Assembly (NCBI GenBank): GCA_024398965.1
Contig: JAKSIF010000012.1
Span: forward strand, 1-64,000
DNA length: 64,000 nt
Origin: Fibrobacter sp.
Lineage (GTDB): Bacteria; Fibrobacterota; Fibrobacteria; Fibrobacterales; Fibrobacteraceae
Direction: 5' to 3'
The first letter of the stretch is position 1, and each line of letters starts with the position of its first letter. This document shows, in pieces, positions 42,753-52,400 of the stretch. Made by a program: the position numbers and the translations under genes. The notes under the pieces were generated by a model that saw only the letters and a list, made by a program, of their open reading frames with translations, was not told the origin of the DNA and did no database searches.

Positions 42753-43802
42753 ATGAATAAGACCGTAAAGACACTCGTTACCCTCATGGCAGCCTCCCTG
42801 CTTTTCGCTGGCTGTGACCTCAAGAAAAAAGATGAACAGGAAAACAAGCCCAAGGCCGCAACCATCGAAGAAATTCAGGCCGAAAAGGGCAAGCCCGCCC
42901 GTGTGGTAAAGGCAGCCAAGGCAAAGCTTTCCGACATTCGCAAGTTCAGCGGCACCATCGAAGGCGTCCAGCAGGTTTCCGCCATCTCCAAGATGGGCGA
43001 TCCTCTTGAAAAGATCAACATCCAGGTTGGCAGTTCCGTCAAGAAGGACCAGGTTCTTGCCGAGTATGCACGTTCCGCAGACAACACCCAGCTGGAACAG
43101 ACCAAGGAACAGATTGCTCTCCTCGAAAAGGCAACCGAACGCATGCGCGATGTTTACCAAAAGGGTGGCATCAGCCAGCAGGACATGGATTCCCAGGAAC
43201 TGCAGCTGAAGATCGCCAAGATGAACTTGGAAACTTTGGAACGCGCAAACAAGATTCTCGCACCTGCTGCAGGTGTCGTTACCGAATTGAAGTACCAGGT
43301 TGGCCAGGTTCCCGGCCAGGGAGTGTTCTGCACCATCGCCAAGCTCGATCAGGTCATCCTGAAGCTGAATGTCACCAGCCAGGACATCGGCCTCTTCAAG
43401 AAGGGCGCTACTGCAACCGTCAACCTGAACGGCGAAGTCCTGAAGGGTAAGGTAACCACCATTCCTCTGGCAGCAAATCCCCAGACTCGTTTCTTCCCGG
43501 TGGAAATCACCTTCAACAACAAGGGCAAGAAACTCCTCCCCGGCATGTACGTCACTGCAGACTTGAACATGCAGCAGGTCAGCGGCGTGGTTGTTCCCAA
43601 CGAAGCTATCGTTTATCGTAACGGCGTGAACTTCATCTGGGTCGTAGACTCCGAAGGCAAGGCAAAGCGCCGCATCGCCCAGATCGGCGTTCAGACCCAG
43701 AGCGACATCCAAGTTGTTAGCGGTGTGGAAGACGGCGAAATGGTCATGGTCGAAGGCCAGTCCAAGATGAATGACGGCGACAAGGTTCTCATCGTAGAAT
43801 AA
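42753..43802 (+). CDS. RND efflux periplasmic adaptor (lipoprotein)
   Basis: This 349-residue membrane-fusion protein has a lipobox LFAGC at residues about 17-21, so it is anchored in the inner membrane by lipid. Barrel-sandwich (lipoyl-like) halves flank a short alpha-helical hairpin (about 105-155, QLEQTKEQIALLEKATERMRD), followed by a beta-barrel and a membrane-proximal domain. GAVTELKYQVGQ-like VVTELKYQVGQVPGQG and PNEAIVYRNGVNFIWVV are typical. It bridges the RND pump and TolC-like channel of this operon. Confidence 0.93.
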   Translation: MNKTVKTLVTLMAASLLFAGCDLKKKDEQENKPKAATIEEIQAEKGKPARVVKAAKAKLSDIRKFSGTIEGVQQVSAISKMGDPLEKINIQVGSSVKKDQVLAEYARSADNTQLEQTKEQIALLEKATERMRDVYQKGGISQQDMDSQELQLKIAKMNLETLERANKILAPAAGVVTELKYQVGQVPGQGVFCTIAKLDQVILKLNVTSQDIGLFKKGATATVNLNGEVLKGKVTTIPLAANPQTRFFPVEITFNNKGKKLLPGMYVTADLNMQQVSGVVVPNEAIVYRNGVNFIWVVDSEGKAKRRIAQIGVQTQSDIQVVSGVEDGEMVMVEGQSKMNDGDKVLIVE

Positions 43803-43820
43803 TACCGGGAGAATTTCTGA

Positions 43821-46800
43821 ATGATTAAGGCAAGTATTTACAAACCAATCACCATGCTCATGGTCATCTTGACCATCGTGGTGTTCGGTATCTACACCTA
43901 CCGTATGATGGTGGTGGACTTGATGCCGAAATTCGATATTCCCGTTGTGACCGCCGTGGTGGTCTACCCTGGTGCAAACCCGGAAGAAATCGAATCTACA
44001 ATTATTAAGCCCGCCGAAGAAAAGGTGGAACTGGTGGACGGTATCGACTACGTGCAGTCCATCTGTATGGAAAACTACGGCATTATCGTGGCCATGTTCA
44101 ACATGGGTATCGATGTTGACGTGGCAGCAAACGACGTCCGTGCCCAGGTGGAACAGGCCGCAGCCGACTTCCCTGACGCCGCCGAAGCTCCGATCATTTC
44201 CAAGGTGGACATTAACGCTTCCGCAATTATGTCCATTTCCTTCACCGGTCCCGCGAACTCTACGGAACTCCGCCAGAAGGTGGAAGACGACATCCAGCCG
44301 CTTTTCACTTCCGTTCCCGGTGTGGCTAGCGTAGATATCTTCGGTGGTACTACCCGACAGATTTCTGTGGAACTGGACAAGGAAATGCTCAAGAACCGTG
44401 GCGTAGATATCGCTACTATGATGGGCATGTACGGTGTGGGCAACATCAACAACCCGGTAGGTGAAGTCCGCGGCAAGTTCAAGAACACCTCGGTCCGTAC
44501 AGCTGGTAAGTTCCGCACCCTAGACGAAATCCGTAATCTTGACATTCCCACAAGCACAGGCGTTATCAAGCTTGGTGAAGTAGCCGATGTCAAGGACACT
44601 GTCAAGACCATTACTTCTGCATCTCGCTTTAACGGAGTCAACTCTGTTTCTCTTGATATTAAGAAGCGTTCCGACGCAAACGTGGTGGACGTGGCTCAGG
44701 GCGTGATCAAGCGTCTGGATGAAGTCAACAAGACTCTGCCTCCTGGTTTCGAACTCCATCTGGTTTACGACAAGTCTGAAGCAGTGAGCGAATCTATCGA
44801 CAACGTGATTCAGAACATTATCGTCGCAATCCTCTTGACCTCTATCCTGTTGCTTCTGTTCCTGGGTAAGCTTTCTACCATGCTGATTGCAGCACTTACC
44901 ATGCCTATTTCTGTGGTAGGTTCCTTCACTCTCATGTACTTCGCCGGTTTCGGTATCAACATGATGAGTTTGATGGCACTTTCTTCTGCTGTGGGCCTGT
45001 TGGTGACCAACTCCATCGTGGTGCTTGAAAATATTAACGCAAAGTTGCTTGAAGGTCTTGATCCTAAGGAAGCCGCCTACAAGGGAACTTCCGAAATTAT
45101 GGTGGCCATTATGGCATCCACCCTCACCAACGTTTGCGTGTTCGTGCCTATCGCCTTCATGAAGTCCATCGTGGGTATCTTCTTCAAGACCTACGGTATG
45201 ACCATGGTGTTCGCAACGGTTGTGTCCCTCCTCATCACCTTCACCCTTACCCCGCTTATGGCAGCCTACCTGTTCAAGGGTAAGAAGCGCGACGAGAACG
45301 GAAACATCATCGAAGAAAAGCCGGGCATTATCGGAAGAATCTTTGGTGCCATCATGGGTATCTTCCCCGCTATCATGAACGCCATCCGTTTCATCTACCT
45401 CAAGACCCTTAGCTTTGCCCTGTCTATCTTCGGTGTGATTTTCCAGGTGGGCGCTCTTGTGGCCATGGTGATGTTCGTTGGCTATATGGTTAAGAACCAT
45501 ATGTCTGTGGAACTTTCTCCTAAGCAGGACCAGGGTATGATGGCTGTGACCCTTGAAATGCCTGTGGGTACCAACATCGAAACTACAGACAGTGTTACCA
45601 AGATTATTGAAGCCCGTCTGAAGGGCATTCCTGAAATCAGTCAGTACAGTGTGACGGTGGGTGGCGAAAGCGGCTTTACCTCCGTGAACCAGGCCAAGAT
45701 GCGCTACAAGATGATCAAGCGTTGGGAAGGCCGTACCCGCAGTACCGACGAAATCGTGGACTCCATCCGTCCTTACCTGGCCGACATTCCTGACGCATAC
45801 ATTTCTATCAAGAGCACCTCCGCTTCCGAAATGAGCAACAACTCCGCAGGTGACGTGGTGCTGGAAGTCAGCGGTCTCCACAGAGACTCCGTGGTTAAGG
45901 CGGCGGACATTCTGAAGGCAGCCGTGATTGAAAAGATCGACGGTATTGTGGAAGTCAAGTCCAGCTACGAAGCGGGTAAACCTGAAATTCGCTTGATTCC
46001 GAACCGCCAGGCTATGGCCGACTACGGAACCACCGTCCAGCAAATGGCAACCTACAACTACATCGCCGTCAGCGGTTACGAAGCAGGTACCTACTCTGAA
46101 AACGGTGAAGAATACGACGTCTACTTCCGTATGCAGGAAAAGGACCGTGCAAGCCACGCCGACATCGAAGACCTCCCCATGCTCACTCCTAAGGGTTATG
46201 TTTCAGCCCGCGAGCTCTTCTTCATCGAAGACGGTGCTGGTCCTACCAAGATTGAACGTAAGCGCAAGCGTACTCGTATCGACGTTTCCATGAACTTGCT
46301 CCCGGGTCATACCACTGGTGAAATCATGGGTAAGGTCGGCGCTCTCGCTGCCGAAATGAAGGATCAGCTTCCTGAAGGTGTCACAACAGGCTTCGGTGGT
46401 AATGCAGACATGCAGAACGACATGGTGCAGGAATTCATTGCAGCAATCATCATGGCAATCCTCATGACCTACATCTTGCTGGTAGCCTTGCTGGAAAGCT
46501 TTGCACAGCCCTTCATCATCATGACTACCATTCCTATGGGTGCTATCGGCGTGTTCCTTGGCCTCATCTTCACAGGCAAGGCTCTGTCCATGATCGCATT
46601 GATGGCTATCGTGATGCTTATCGGTGTGGTGGTGAACAACGCCATTCTATTGCTTGACGAAGCTAACCGTCTACTCCGCAGTGGCGCCATGGGACGACGT
46701 TCCGCAGTGATGACTGCCGCAAAGTCTAAGTTCCAGGCAATCGTGCTTGCTACCCTCGCTTCTGTGGTGGCTCAGCTCCCGCTGGCATTCGCCATGGGTG

Positions 46801-46979
46801 GTGACGTGGCCGCCATGACCCAGCCTATGGGTATCGCTTCTGTGGGTGGTTTGATTGTGTCTGCAATCCTTACCATGTACTTGATTCCTACCTTCTTCTG
46901 GCTCCCCAACGCCATCTTCCACAAGGCTAAGAAGGGCGTCAAGAAAGTGGCAAACAAGGTAAAGCGCTCCAAGAACTAA
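43821..46979 (+). CDS. RND family efflux transporter, AcrB-like
   Basis: This 1052-residue inner-membrane pump has the RND duplication: a first helix followed by a large periplasmic loop, a six-helix block (about 335-555) and the same again in the C-half. The N-terminus (MIKASIYKPITMLMVILTIVVFGIYTY) and phrases such as PGANPEEIESTIIKPAEE are typical. Departure: the fourth helix reads GLLVTNSIVVLENI at residues 396-397, where AcrB has Asp-Asp and most relatives keep at least the first Asp. Helix 10 has VVVNNAILLLDEAN, with Asn at the AcrB Lys940 position as in many relatives. Proton coupling may therefore differ. Substrate unknown. Confidence 0.93.
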   Translation: MIKASIYKPITMLMVILTIVVFGIYTYRMMVVDLMPKFDIPVVTAVVVYPGANPEEIESTIIKPAEEKVELVDGIDYVQSICMENYGIIVAMFNMGIDVDVAANDVRAQVEQAAADFPDAAEAPIISKVDINASAIMSISFTGPANSTELRQKVEDDIQPLFTSVPGVASVDIFGGTTRQISVELDKEMLKNRGVDIATMMGMYGVGNINNPVGEVRGKFKNTSVRTAGKFRTLDEIRNLDIPTSTGVIKLGEVADVKDTVKTITSASRFNGVNSVSLDIKKRSDANVVDVAQGVIKRLDEVNKTLPPGFELHLVYDKSEAVSESIDNVIQNIIVAILLTSILLLLFLGKLSTMLIAALTMPISVVGSFTLMYFAGFGINMMSLMALSSAVGLLVTNSIVVLENINAKLLEGLDPKEAAYKGTSEIMVAIMASTLTNVCVFVPIAFMKSIVGIFFKTYGMTMVFATVVSLLITFTLTPLMAAYLFKGKKRDENGNIIEEKPGIIGRIFGAIMGIFPAIMNAIRFIYLKTLSFALSIFGVIFQVGALVAMVMFVGYMVKNHMSVELSPKQDQGMMAVTLEMPVGTNIETTDSVTKIIEARLKGIPEISQYSVTVGGESGFTSVNQAKMRYKMIKRWEGRTRSTDEIVDSIRPYLADIPDAYISIKSTSASEMSNNSAGDVVLEVSGLHRDSVVKAADILKAAVIEKIDGIVEVKSSYEAGKPEIRLIPNRQAMADYGTTVQQMATYNYIAVSGYEAGTYSENGEEYDVYFRMQEKDRASHADIEDLPMLTPKGYVSARELFFIEDGAGPTKIERKRKRTRIDVSMNLLPGHTTGEIMGKVGALAAEMKDQLPEGVTTGFGGNADMQNDMVQEFIAAIIMAILMTYILLVALLESFAQPFIIMTTIPMGAIGVFLGLIFTGKALSMIALMAIVMLIGVVVNNAILLLDEANRLLRSGAMGRRSAVMTAAKSKFQAIVLATLASVVAQLPLAFAMGGDVAAMTQPMGIASVGGLIVSAILTMYLIPTFFWLPNAIFHKAKKGVKKVANKVKRSKN

Positions 46980-47000
46980 GTTTAGTACATTAGAGAGAGA

Positions 47001-47032
47001 AGAGCCGCCGGGAAACTGGCGGCTCTTTTTTT
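47001..47032 (+). terminator. Terminator of the RND efflux operon
   Basis: GAGCCGCC-gggaaact-GGCGGCTC is followed by seven T. Confidence 0.92.
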
Positions 47033-47055
47033 GCTTTGTTTTTTGCAACAAAACG

Positions 47056-47094
47056 TTACACAAAAACCGAGGGGGCTTTTATAAATTGCCCCCG
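47056..47094 (+). promoter_or_regulatory. Predicted promoter of the PilB/GspE-like gene
   Basis: TTACAC is followed after 18 bases by TATAAA (47080-47085), whose end is 9 bases from the ATG. The mRNA would have almost no leader. Confidence 0.4.
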
Positions 47095-48411
47095 ATGATT
47101 CTTGAGGCCAGTAACGACATATTTCCAGCAGAGGAAAACAACCGGCGTAAAATACGCAGGGTTCCCATTCTTGACGACTCCGATGAGCTGCAGCTAAGCC
47201 GCATTCGTCTCGAAATGAACGAAGATGTCCCCATTTTGCCCGAGGTCCATACCGCGGAGGAAATCCGCCATATAAAGCTTAAGGAACAGCTCCAGAAAGA
47301 CGAACTGTCCCTACCGACGTCCCAGGAACTTCAGGGGGTTAGTTCCTGGGAGTCGGAGCCAATCATCAACCTGGTCGACAGCCTTTTGGACCAGGCGCTG
47401 GATACAAGAGCCACAGACATCCACATAGAGCCAGGAGAAACATCTCTGCGAATCCGTTTTCGTCAAGACGGTTTGTTGCGTGATTTCAAGAAACTACCCC
47501 TGTGGATATGCGACCCGGTCCTTGTCCGAATCAAGATTATCTCCGGCATTGACATTACAGACAAACGAATTCCTCATGACGGAAGCTTTGTCTACTCCGC
47601 TTTTGCCCATAAGGTTAACGTACGAGTCAGCACCCTACCCGTTACCATACTGAATACACAATCTGAAAAATGCGTCCTTAGGCTTTTGTCCGCCGACGGG
47701 CTTGCCGATACAAAGACACATGCAGAAAACTCCCCTGCCGGCAAGCCTATCGACGGACTTTCCTTGTTACAGCTAAGCGATGCAACCACCCGATACCTGC
47801 GGCAAGTTTTCGACAGTCCCCAAGGTTTATTCCTTGTGACTGGGCCAACGGGAAGCGGCAAGACCACAACCCTGCACACAGGCCTTAAGACAATCATCCC
47901 GAGAGAGATAAACGTTACAACCATCGAAGACCCGGTGGAATATGTGCTAGAAGGAGCAAACCAGGTTCAAGTCAATGAACGTTGCGGATTTACCTTTGCA
48001 AACTCCCTACGGTCTATTTTAAGGCAAGATCCCGATGTCATCCTAGTAGGGGAAATCCGCGACCAGGAAACGGCGCAGATTGCGATACAGGCGGCACAAA
48101 CCGGGCATCTGGTACTTTCAACCTTGCATACCAACGACGCCAAGGGGGCATACACAAGGCTAAAGGACCTTGGAATATCCGAAACCATCCTGCAGGAATC
48201 CCTTCTCGGCATTCTTGCCCAACGGCTCGCTCGTACGATTCCCTCCGGCCGTAGGGCAATTGTAGAACTACTAAAGCCCGACAAAACCTACGTAGACGGT
48301 ACTTTGATTAATTCCGCCCAAAACCTAGTGGCACAGAACATCATCACAGAAGATGAAGCCACCAGAGTCCTGGGGAATCTTTTCTATATTAAGGACGATG
48401 AAAGTTTCTGA
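47095..48411 (+). CDS. PilB/GspE-like secretion or pilus assembly ATPase, shortened
   Basis: This protein of about 438 residues belongs to the type II secretion/type IV pilus assembly ATPase family. Motifs: an N2-like domain (ATDIHIEPGETSLRIRFRQDG), Walker A GPTGSGKTTT, the Asp box (TTIEDPVEY), Walker B ILVGEIRDQETAQ and the His box TGHLVLSTLHTND. The zinc-binding tetracysteine loop usual in GspE/PilB is missing: RLART runs directly into IPSGRRAIVELL. The N1 domain is also short. No pilin, GspD or GspF gene is near, so it is an orphan. The end overlaps the next gene by 14 bases. Confidence 0.85.
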   Translation: MILEASNDIFPAEENNRRKIRRVPILDDSDELQLSRIRLEMNEDVPILPEVHTAEEIRHIKLKEQLQKDELSLPTSQELQGVSSWESEPIINLVDSLLDQALDTRATDIHIEPGETSLRIRFRQDGLLRDFKKLPLWICDPVLVRIKIISGIDITDKRIPHDGSFVYSAFAHKVNVRVSTLPVTILNTQSEKCVLRLLSADGLADTKTHAENSPAGKPIDGLSLLQLSDATTRYLRQVFDSPQGLFLVTGPTGSGKTTTLHTGLKTIIPREINVTTIEDPVEYVLEGANQVQVNERCGFTFANSLRSILRQDPDVILVGEIRDQETAQIAIQAAQTGHLVLSTLHTNDAKGAYTRLKDLGISETILQESLLGILAQRLARTIPSGRRAIVELLKPDKTYVDGTLINSAQNLVAQNIITEDEATRVLGNLFYIKDDESF

Positions 48412-49393
48412 CCGCGCATTGGGTTACCTGACCGTCCTAACATTACTGCTTGTTTTCGCAGTAATCACCATTGGAATGTGGGATGCCCACCATGAATCCG
48501 CTACCACAATCCTGGTGGATTTTGATGAACTTGGATCCCTGCAACCCGAGGATCCTGTCGTTATCCGCGGCTATAACGTGGGCACAATCGGCGATGTTAA
48601 ATGGCTTGGCGACAGAGCTCGTGTAGAAATCAAGTTCAACGAACCAGTCGTTATTCGTGAAGGTACCATTTTCAACAACGTGAACTACGCCCTCATGGGA
48701 CAGCGCCGTCTGGAAATCACCCCCTCCAAGACAGGCAAGGTTCTCCCCAACGATTACATTCACACCGGAATTTTCGAGCCAGGCATTGCAGAAGCACTCA
48801 GGCTAATGGACAATGTCAATGAACAGTTGACAGCCATACGCGAAATGGTTCACCTCATTGTCGAAGGTGACTCGGCCAACCCCTCTGCCCAGGAAATGTT
48901 CGAAAAGGTCATGACCACCATAGAGAAAACCCTGGAAAATTCCGAGAAGATGGTTGTTTCGTTACAGCCCACCATCAATAAGATTTTCTCCCAGGTGGAT
49001 AGCGCCTCCAACACCCTGATCGATGTAACCATGCAGGCAGATACTGCGGTCAAGTCCGTCACCAACGTCATCAACGAAAAGATATCCCTTGCAGAAGACG
49101 CCATCAAGAAAATTTCCGAAGGTGCCAAGCGTACTAACGAAATCATCGCAAGCATCGAAGACAACGCCCTTAATCACAAGCTGCTTACAACGGGAGAGAC
49201 CCTTGAAAAGGTAAACGACCTGGTCAACAAGATAAACGATCTCCTTATAGCACTCGACACCAAGGGAGTCAAGATTCTTGACGACAATGGCCAGCCGGTC
49301 AAGCTTGTTACCTGGAAGAACATAAACCTGATTGGAAAGACCGCCCGCGAAAAGGCTGCAGAACGTGCTGCCAAGGGCGAAAGCCTCCCCTAA
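48398..49393 (+). CDS. MlaD/MCE-domain lipid-transport protein
   Basis: This protein of about 331 residues has an N-terminal membrane anchor (ALGYLTVLTLLLVFAVITIGMW), an MCE domain (about 28-105, with VDFDELGSLQPEDPVVIRGYNVGTI) and a long helical tail. MCE proteins form rings that shuttle phospholipids between membranes, usually with an MlaE permease and MlaF ATPase; none is adjacent. The ATG at 48398, preceded by AAGGACG, lies inside the end of the PilB/GspE-like gene, which ties their translation together. recG follows 9 bases after the stop. Confidence 0.85.
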   Translation: MKVSDRALGYLTVLTLLLVFAVITIGMWDAHHESATTILVDFDELGSLQPEDPVVIRGYNVGTIGDVKWLGDRARVEIKFNEPVVIREGTIFNNVNYALMGQRRLEITPSKTGKVLPNDYIHTGIFEPGIAEALRLMDNVNEQLTAIREMVHLIVEGDSANPSAQEMFEKVMTTIEKTLENSEKMVVSLQPTINKIFSQVDSASNTLIDVTMQADTAVKSVTNVINEKISLAEDAIKKISEGAKRTNEIIASIEDNALNHKLLTTGETLEKVNDLVNKINDLLIALDTKGVKILDDNGQPVKLVTWKNINLIGKTAREKAAERAAKGESLP

Positions 49394-49402
49394 GGCAATC
49401 CC

Positions 49403-51457
49403 ATGGATTTGTCCATTCTACCCAAGATGGGGCCTAAGAGTCTTGAAGCCTTAAGGTCTGCAGGCATTGTTTCTCTTTCTGATTTTCTCTACAACATTCC
49501 TCGCACCTATCTTGACCAAACCAAGGTTACCCGCATTTGCGATTTGCAAGTGGGCGAACGGGTTGTCCTCATTGGAAAGATTATACGCGCAGGTGTTATC
49601 AGGGGCAGAACCAGCCGTTTTGTTGCAACCCTCGCCGACGGCACAGGCGAAATAAACCTGATCTTTTTTCAAGGATGGAAGTTCCAAAGCCGCAAACTGA
49701 CGCCTGGAACCAGCTGGCTCGTTACGGGTGTTGTAGGCGATTACCGCGGATTCCAGATGACCCATCCGGAATTACAGCCTTTTGATACCGACGAACAGTT
49801 CAACGGCCAGATTCTTCCTGTCTATCCCATGACAGAAGCCATGACCAAGAGCCGCATTACCCAAAGGGCTCTTCGGAACTGGTACAGCCTGGTATTCAAG
49901 TTTCCAAACCTGGCGCTTCCCGGAACCTGTCCACGAGCGCTAACGGACTATCTGCACTACAAACCAGTTCTTGACAATCTACGGACGCTGCACCAGCCCA
50001 CCGATTTTGCGGAAATTCGAAAAGCCAAGTTCCAATTGAAAATCCTGGAACTATTGCCCTTCTGTCTTCGCATGATACAGCGTCGCAAGCACCAGATGCT
50101 TCGCGGTCACGAACGGCAGATAGATCTAGGCCAGGTCATGAACGCCAAGGCCCGATTACCCTTTTCTCTGACATCGGGTCAGGACGATGCCCTCAACCAG
50201 ATTATCGACGGACTGAACGGCAAGAAACAGTTTCACGCCTTGCTTCAAGGTGACGTAGGTTGCGGCAAGACTGTTGTAGCCATGCTTTCCATGCTGGCTG
50301 TATGCGGAGCCGGAGAACAGAGCGCCCTCATGGTGCCAACCGACATTCTGGCCCGACAGCACTACAAGCAGATGAAGCCCTTCTTTGAAGCTGCCGGAAT
50401 GCGGGTAGAACTTTTAGTGGGTGCCACTCCTACAGCAGAACGTAGGCAGATTCTCGGCGAACTTCAGATTGGGCTATGCCAGGCGGTCATCGGAACCCAC
50501 GCCCTATTCTCCAAGGATGTGGAATTCGCAAAGCTTGGATTCGTCATCATCGACGAGCAGCACCGCTTCGGCGTAAACCAGCGTGAAGCCCTGCTTGCCA
50601 AAGGGCAGTACCCAGACATGCTGGTCATGAGCGCAACGCCGATTCCCCGAAGCCTTGCCATGACGCTTTACGGCGACTTGAAAGTCATTTCCATCAAGGA
50701 AAAACCCGCTGGACGCAAGCCTATCAAGACAAGGCTCATTCCACCCGAAAAGCGAAACGACATGAAAGGCTTTATCGCCAAGGAAGCAAAAGGCGGCAAC
50801 CTTTGCTATTGGATTGTAAGCCGAGTCAGCGGGGACAGCGAATCCGACGTTCCCGCCAAGAGTGTAGACGACATCGTTGCTGAGCTAAGAATGTTCGACA
50901 ATTCCCTTGTGGTAGAAGGGATTCACGGGCAGATGAACGAGGCAGACCGAGACGAGGCTATCAAGCGCTTTGCCGAAGGCAAGATCCACGTTCTTGTGGC
51001 AACCACCGTCATTGAAGTGGGCGTCAATGTGCCCCAGGCAAACCTGATGGTTATCGACCAACCGGACCGATTCGGCCTGGCACAGCTACACCAGTTACGT
51101 GGCCGTGTTGGACGCGGCGATGTTCAAGCCTGGTGTTTCCTGATGGTTCCCGAAAACGAGCCTGCCGAAAATTCCATCGAGAGACTGACTCAATTCAGCC
51201 ACACCGAGGACGGCTTTGAAATCGCAGAACTGGACCTGCAGACACGCGGCGCAGGAAACCTTGAAGGAAACGAGCAAAGCGGCAGCTGGGTATTCCGTTG
51301 GTTCGACTGGATCCAAGACCAGGAACTTATTTCCCAGACGCTACAGATGGCAGAAAACATCCTTGGCGACAAGGATTGCTTCGACGAGGACGCCAGGGAA
51401 AAGATCCAGCTTTGGTACAGCGAAAAGAAATCCGCCAACGAGGACGGAGTCCACTAG
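49403..51457 (+). CDS. recG: ATP-dependent DNA helicase RecG
   Basis: This 684-residue helicase reverses stalled forks and branch-migrates Holliday junctions. The N-terminal wedge/OB domain (about 50-150) precedes the SF2 motor: Walker A (LLQGDVGCGKTVVA), DEQH, SATPIPRSLAMT, and the C-terminal TRG-like segment DRFGLAQLHQLRGRVGRGDVQ with DLQTRGAGNLEGNEQSG. It ends by overlapping the convergent aldo/keto reductase gene by 4 bases, so the two transcripts collide without a terminator between them. Confidence 0.96.
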   Translation: MDLSILPKMGPKSLEALRSAGIVSLSDFLYNIPRTYLDQTKVTRICDLQVGERVVLIGKIIRAGVIRGRTSRFVATLADGTGEINLIFFQGWKFQSRKLTPGTSWLVTGVVGDYRGFQMTHPELQPFDTDEQFNGQILPVYPMTEAMTKSRITQRALRNWYSLVFKFPNLALPGTCPRALTDYLHYKPVLDNLRTLHQPTDFAEIRKAKFQLKILELLPFCLRMIQRRKHQMLRGHERQIDLGQVMNAKARLPFSLTSGQDDALNQIIDGLNGKKQFHALLQGDVGCGKTVVAMLSMLAVCGAGEQSALMVPTDILARQHYKQMKPFFEAAGMRVELLVGATPTAERRQILGELQIGLCQAVIGTHALFSKDVEFAKLGFVIIDEQHRFGVNQREALLAKGQYPDMLVMSATPIPRSLAMTLYGDLKVISIKEKPAGRKPIKTRLIPPEKRNDMKGFIAKEAKGGNLCYWIVSRVSGDSESDVPAKSVDDIVAELRMFDNSLVVEGIHGQMNEADRDEAIKRFAEGKIHVLVATTVIEVGVNVPQANLMVIDQPDRFGLAQLHQLRGRVGRGDVQAWCFLMVPENEPAENSIERLTQFSHTEDGFEIAELDLQTRGAGNLEGNEQSGSWVFRWFDWIQDQELISQTLQMAENILGDKDCFDEDAREKIQLWYSEKKSANEDGVH

Positions 51458-52287
51458 ATTTCAGGCATGCTCAGCAGAGCCGCCATGTCGGCGGCACTGA
51501 TTTCAAAGTCCAGCTCCATATTCTGACGAATATATTCCACATGGGTGGACTTGGGCAAAGTCACCAAGTCAAGCTGCAGGCAGAAACGGTTTGCCAGCTG
51601 GGGCACGGACACACCGTACTTCTTCGCCATTTCGCATACAGCAGGAACATTTGCCAAACGGCCTGTTGCGTTAGGAGAATAGGCCTCCACACGAATTCCA
51701 TTTGAGTGGCAGAATTCGATAAGTTCTGTAGGAACATGACCGATATGTACTCGGATCTGGTTCACAACTGGCATTACCTTGGCATTATCCTGCAAGTTCT
51801 TGATATCATCGATACTGAAATTGGAAACCCCGAGGCAGCGAATTTTTGTAGCCTCGTAAGCTTCTTCCATAGCCTTCCACACTTCCAGATTTTCTGCAAA
51901 ATAATTACCTGCGGTGGGATCCTTCATCAAGTGCCAGGGCTTGGGCCAATGAATCAGCATCATATCGATGTGCTTACAATCCAGACGCTTATAGCTGTCC
52001 TCAATGCACTGAACAGCTTCCTTGTAAGTCTTGACTTCTGCAGGAATCTTGGAGGTTACAAACAAGCCTTCTCGGTGAAGGCCAGATTTTTCAAGGCCAG
52101 CCTTGATTCCTGCTCCAACACCTTCTTCATTGCCATAGGCAATGGCTGTATCAATATGCTTATAGCCCATTTCGATTGCGGCAGCAACTGCGGCAGGAGC
52201 AGCTTCGTTGGAAGTCTGCCATGTGCCCAAGGCAACCTTGGGAATACGGACGTTATTGCTTAATTTGTATGTTTCTTCGATAACCAT
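51454..52287 (-). CDS. Aldo/keto reductase
   Basis: This 277-residue NADPH-dependent TIM-barrel oxidoreductase has the catalytic tetrad visible: Asp in HIDTAIAYGNE, Tyr in AYGNE, Lys in VTSKIP and His in MMLIHWPKP. NADPH-contact segments GVSNFSIDDI and SPNATGRLA are present, though the usual LPKS is shifted (TLPKSTHVEYIRQN). Substrates are probably small aldehydes or ketones (2,5-diketogluconate reductase-like branch), but this is not certain. It is convergent with recG. Confidence 0.92.
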   Translation of the reverse strand: MVIEETYKLSNNVRIPKVALGTWQTSNEAAPAAVAAAIEMGYKHIDTAIAYGNEEGVGAGIKAGLEKSGLHREGLFVTSKIPAEVKTYKEAVQCIEDSYKRLDCKHIDMMLIHWPKPWHLMKDPTAGNYFAENLEVWKAMEEAYEATKIRCLGVSNFSIDDIKNLQDNAKVMPVVNQIRVHIGHVPTELIEFCHSNGIRVEAYSPNATGRLANVPAVCEMAKKYGVSVPQLANRFCLQLDLVTLPKSTHVEYIRQNMELDFEISAADMAALLSMPEI

Positions 52288-52400
52288 ATTAACTCCTGCC
52301 GTTTAGTTTTAATCTATCAGGAATATACTCTTTTTTAAAGAGCATTAAAATGGGAATCCACCAAACAAGTGGTTACTGCTGTTACCTACGCTGTAACGGA

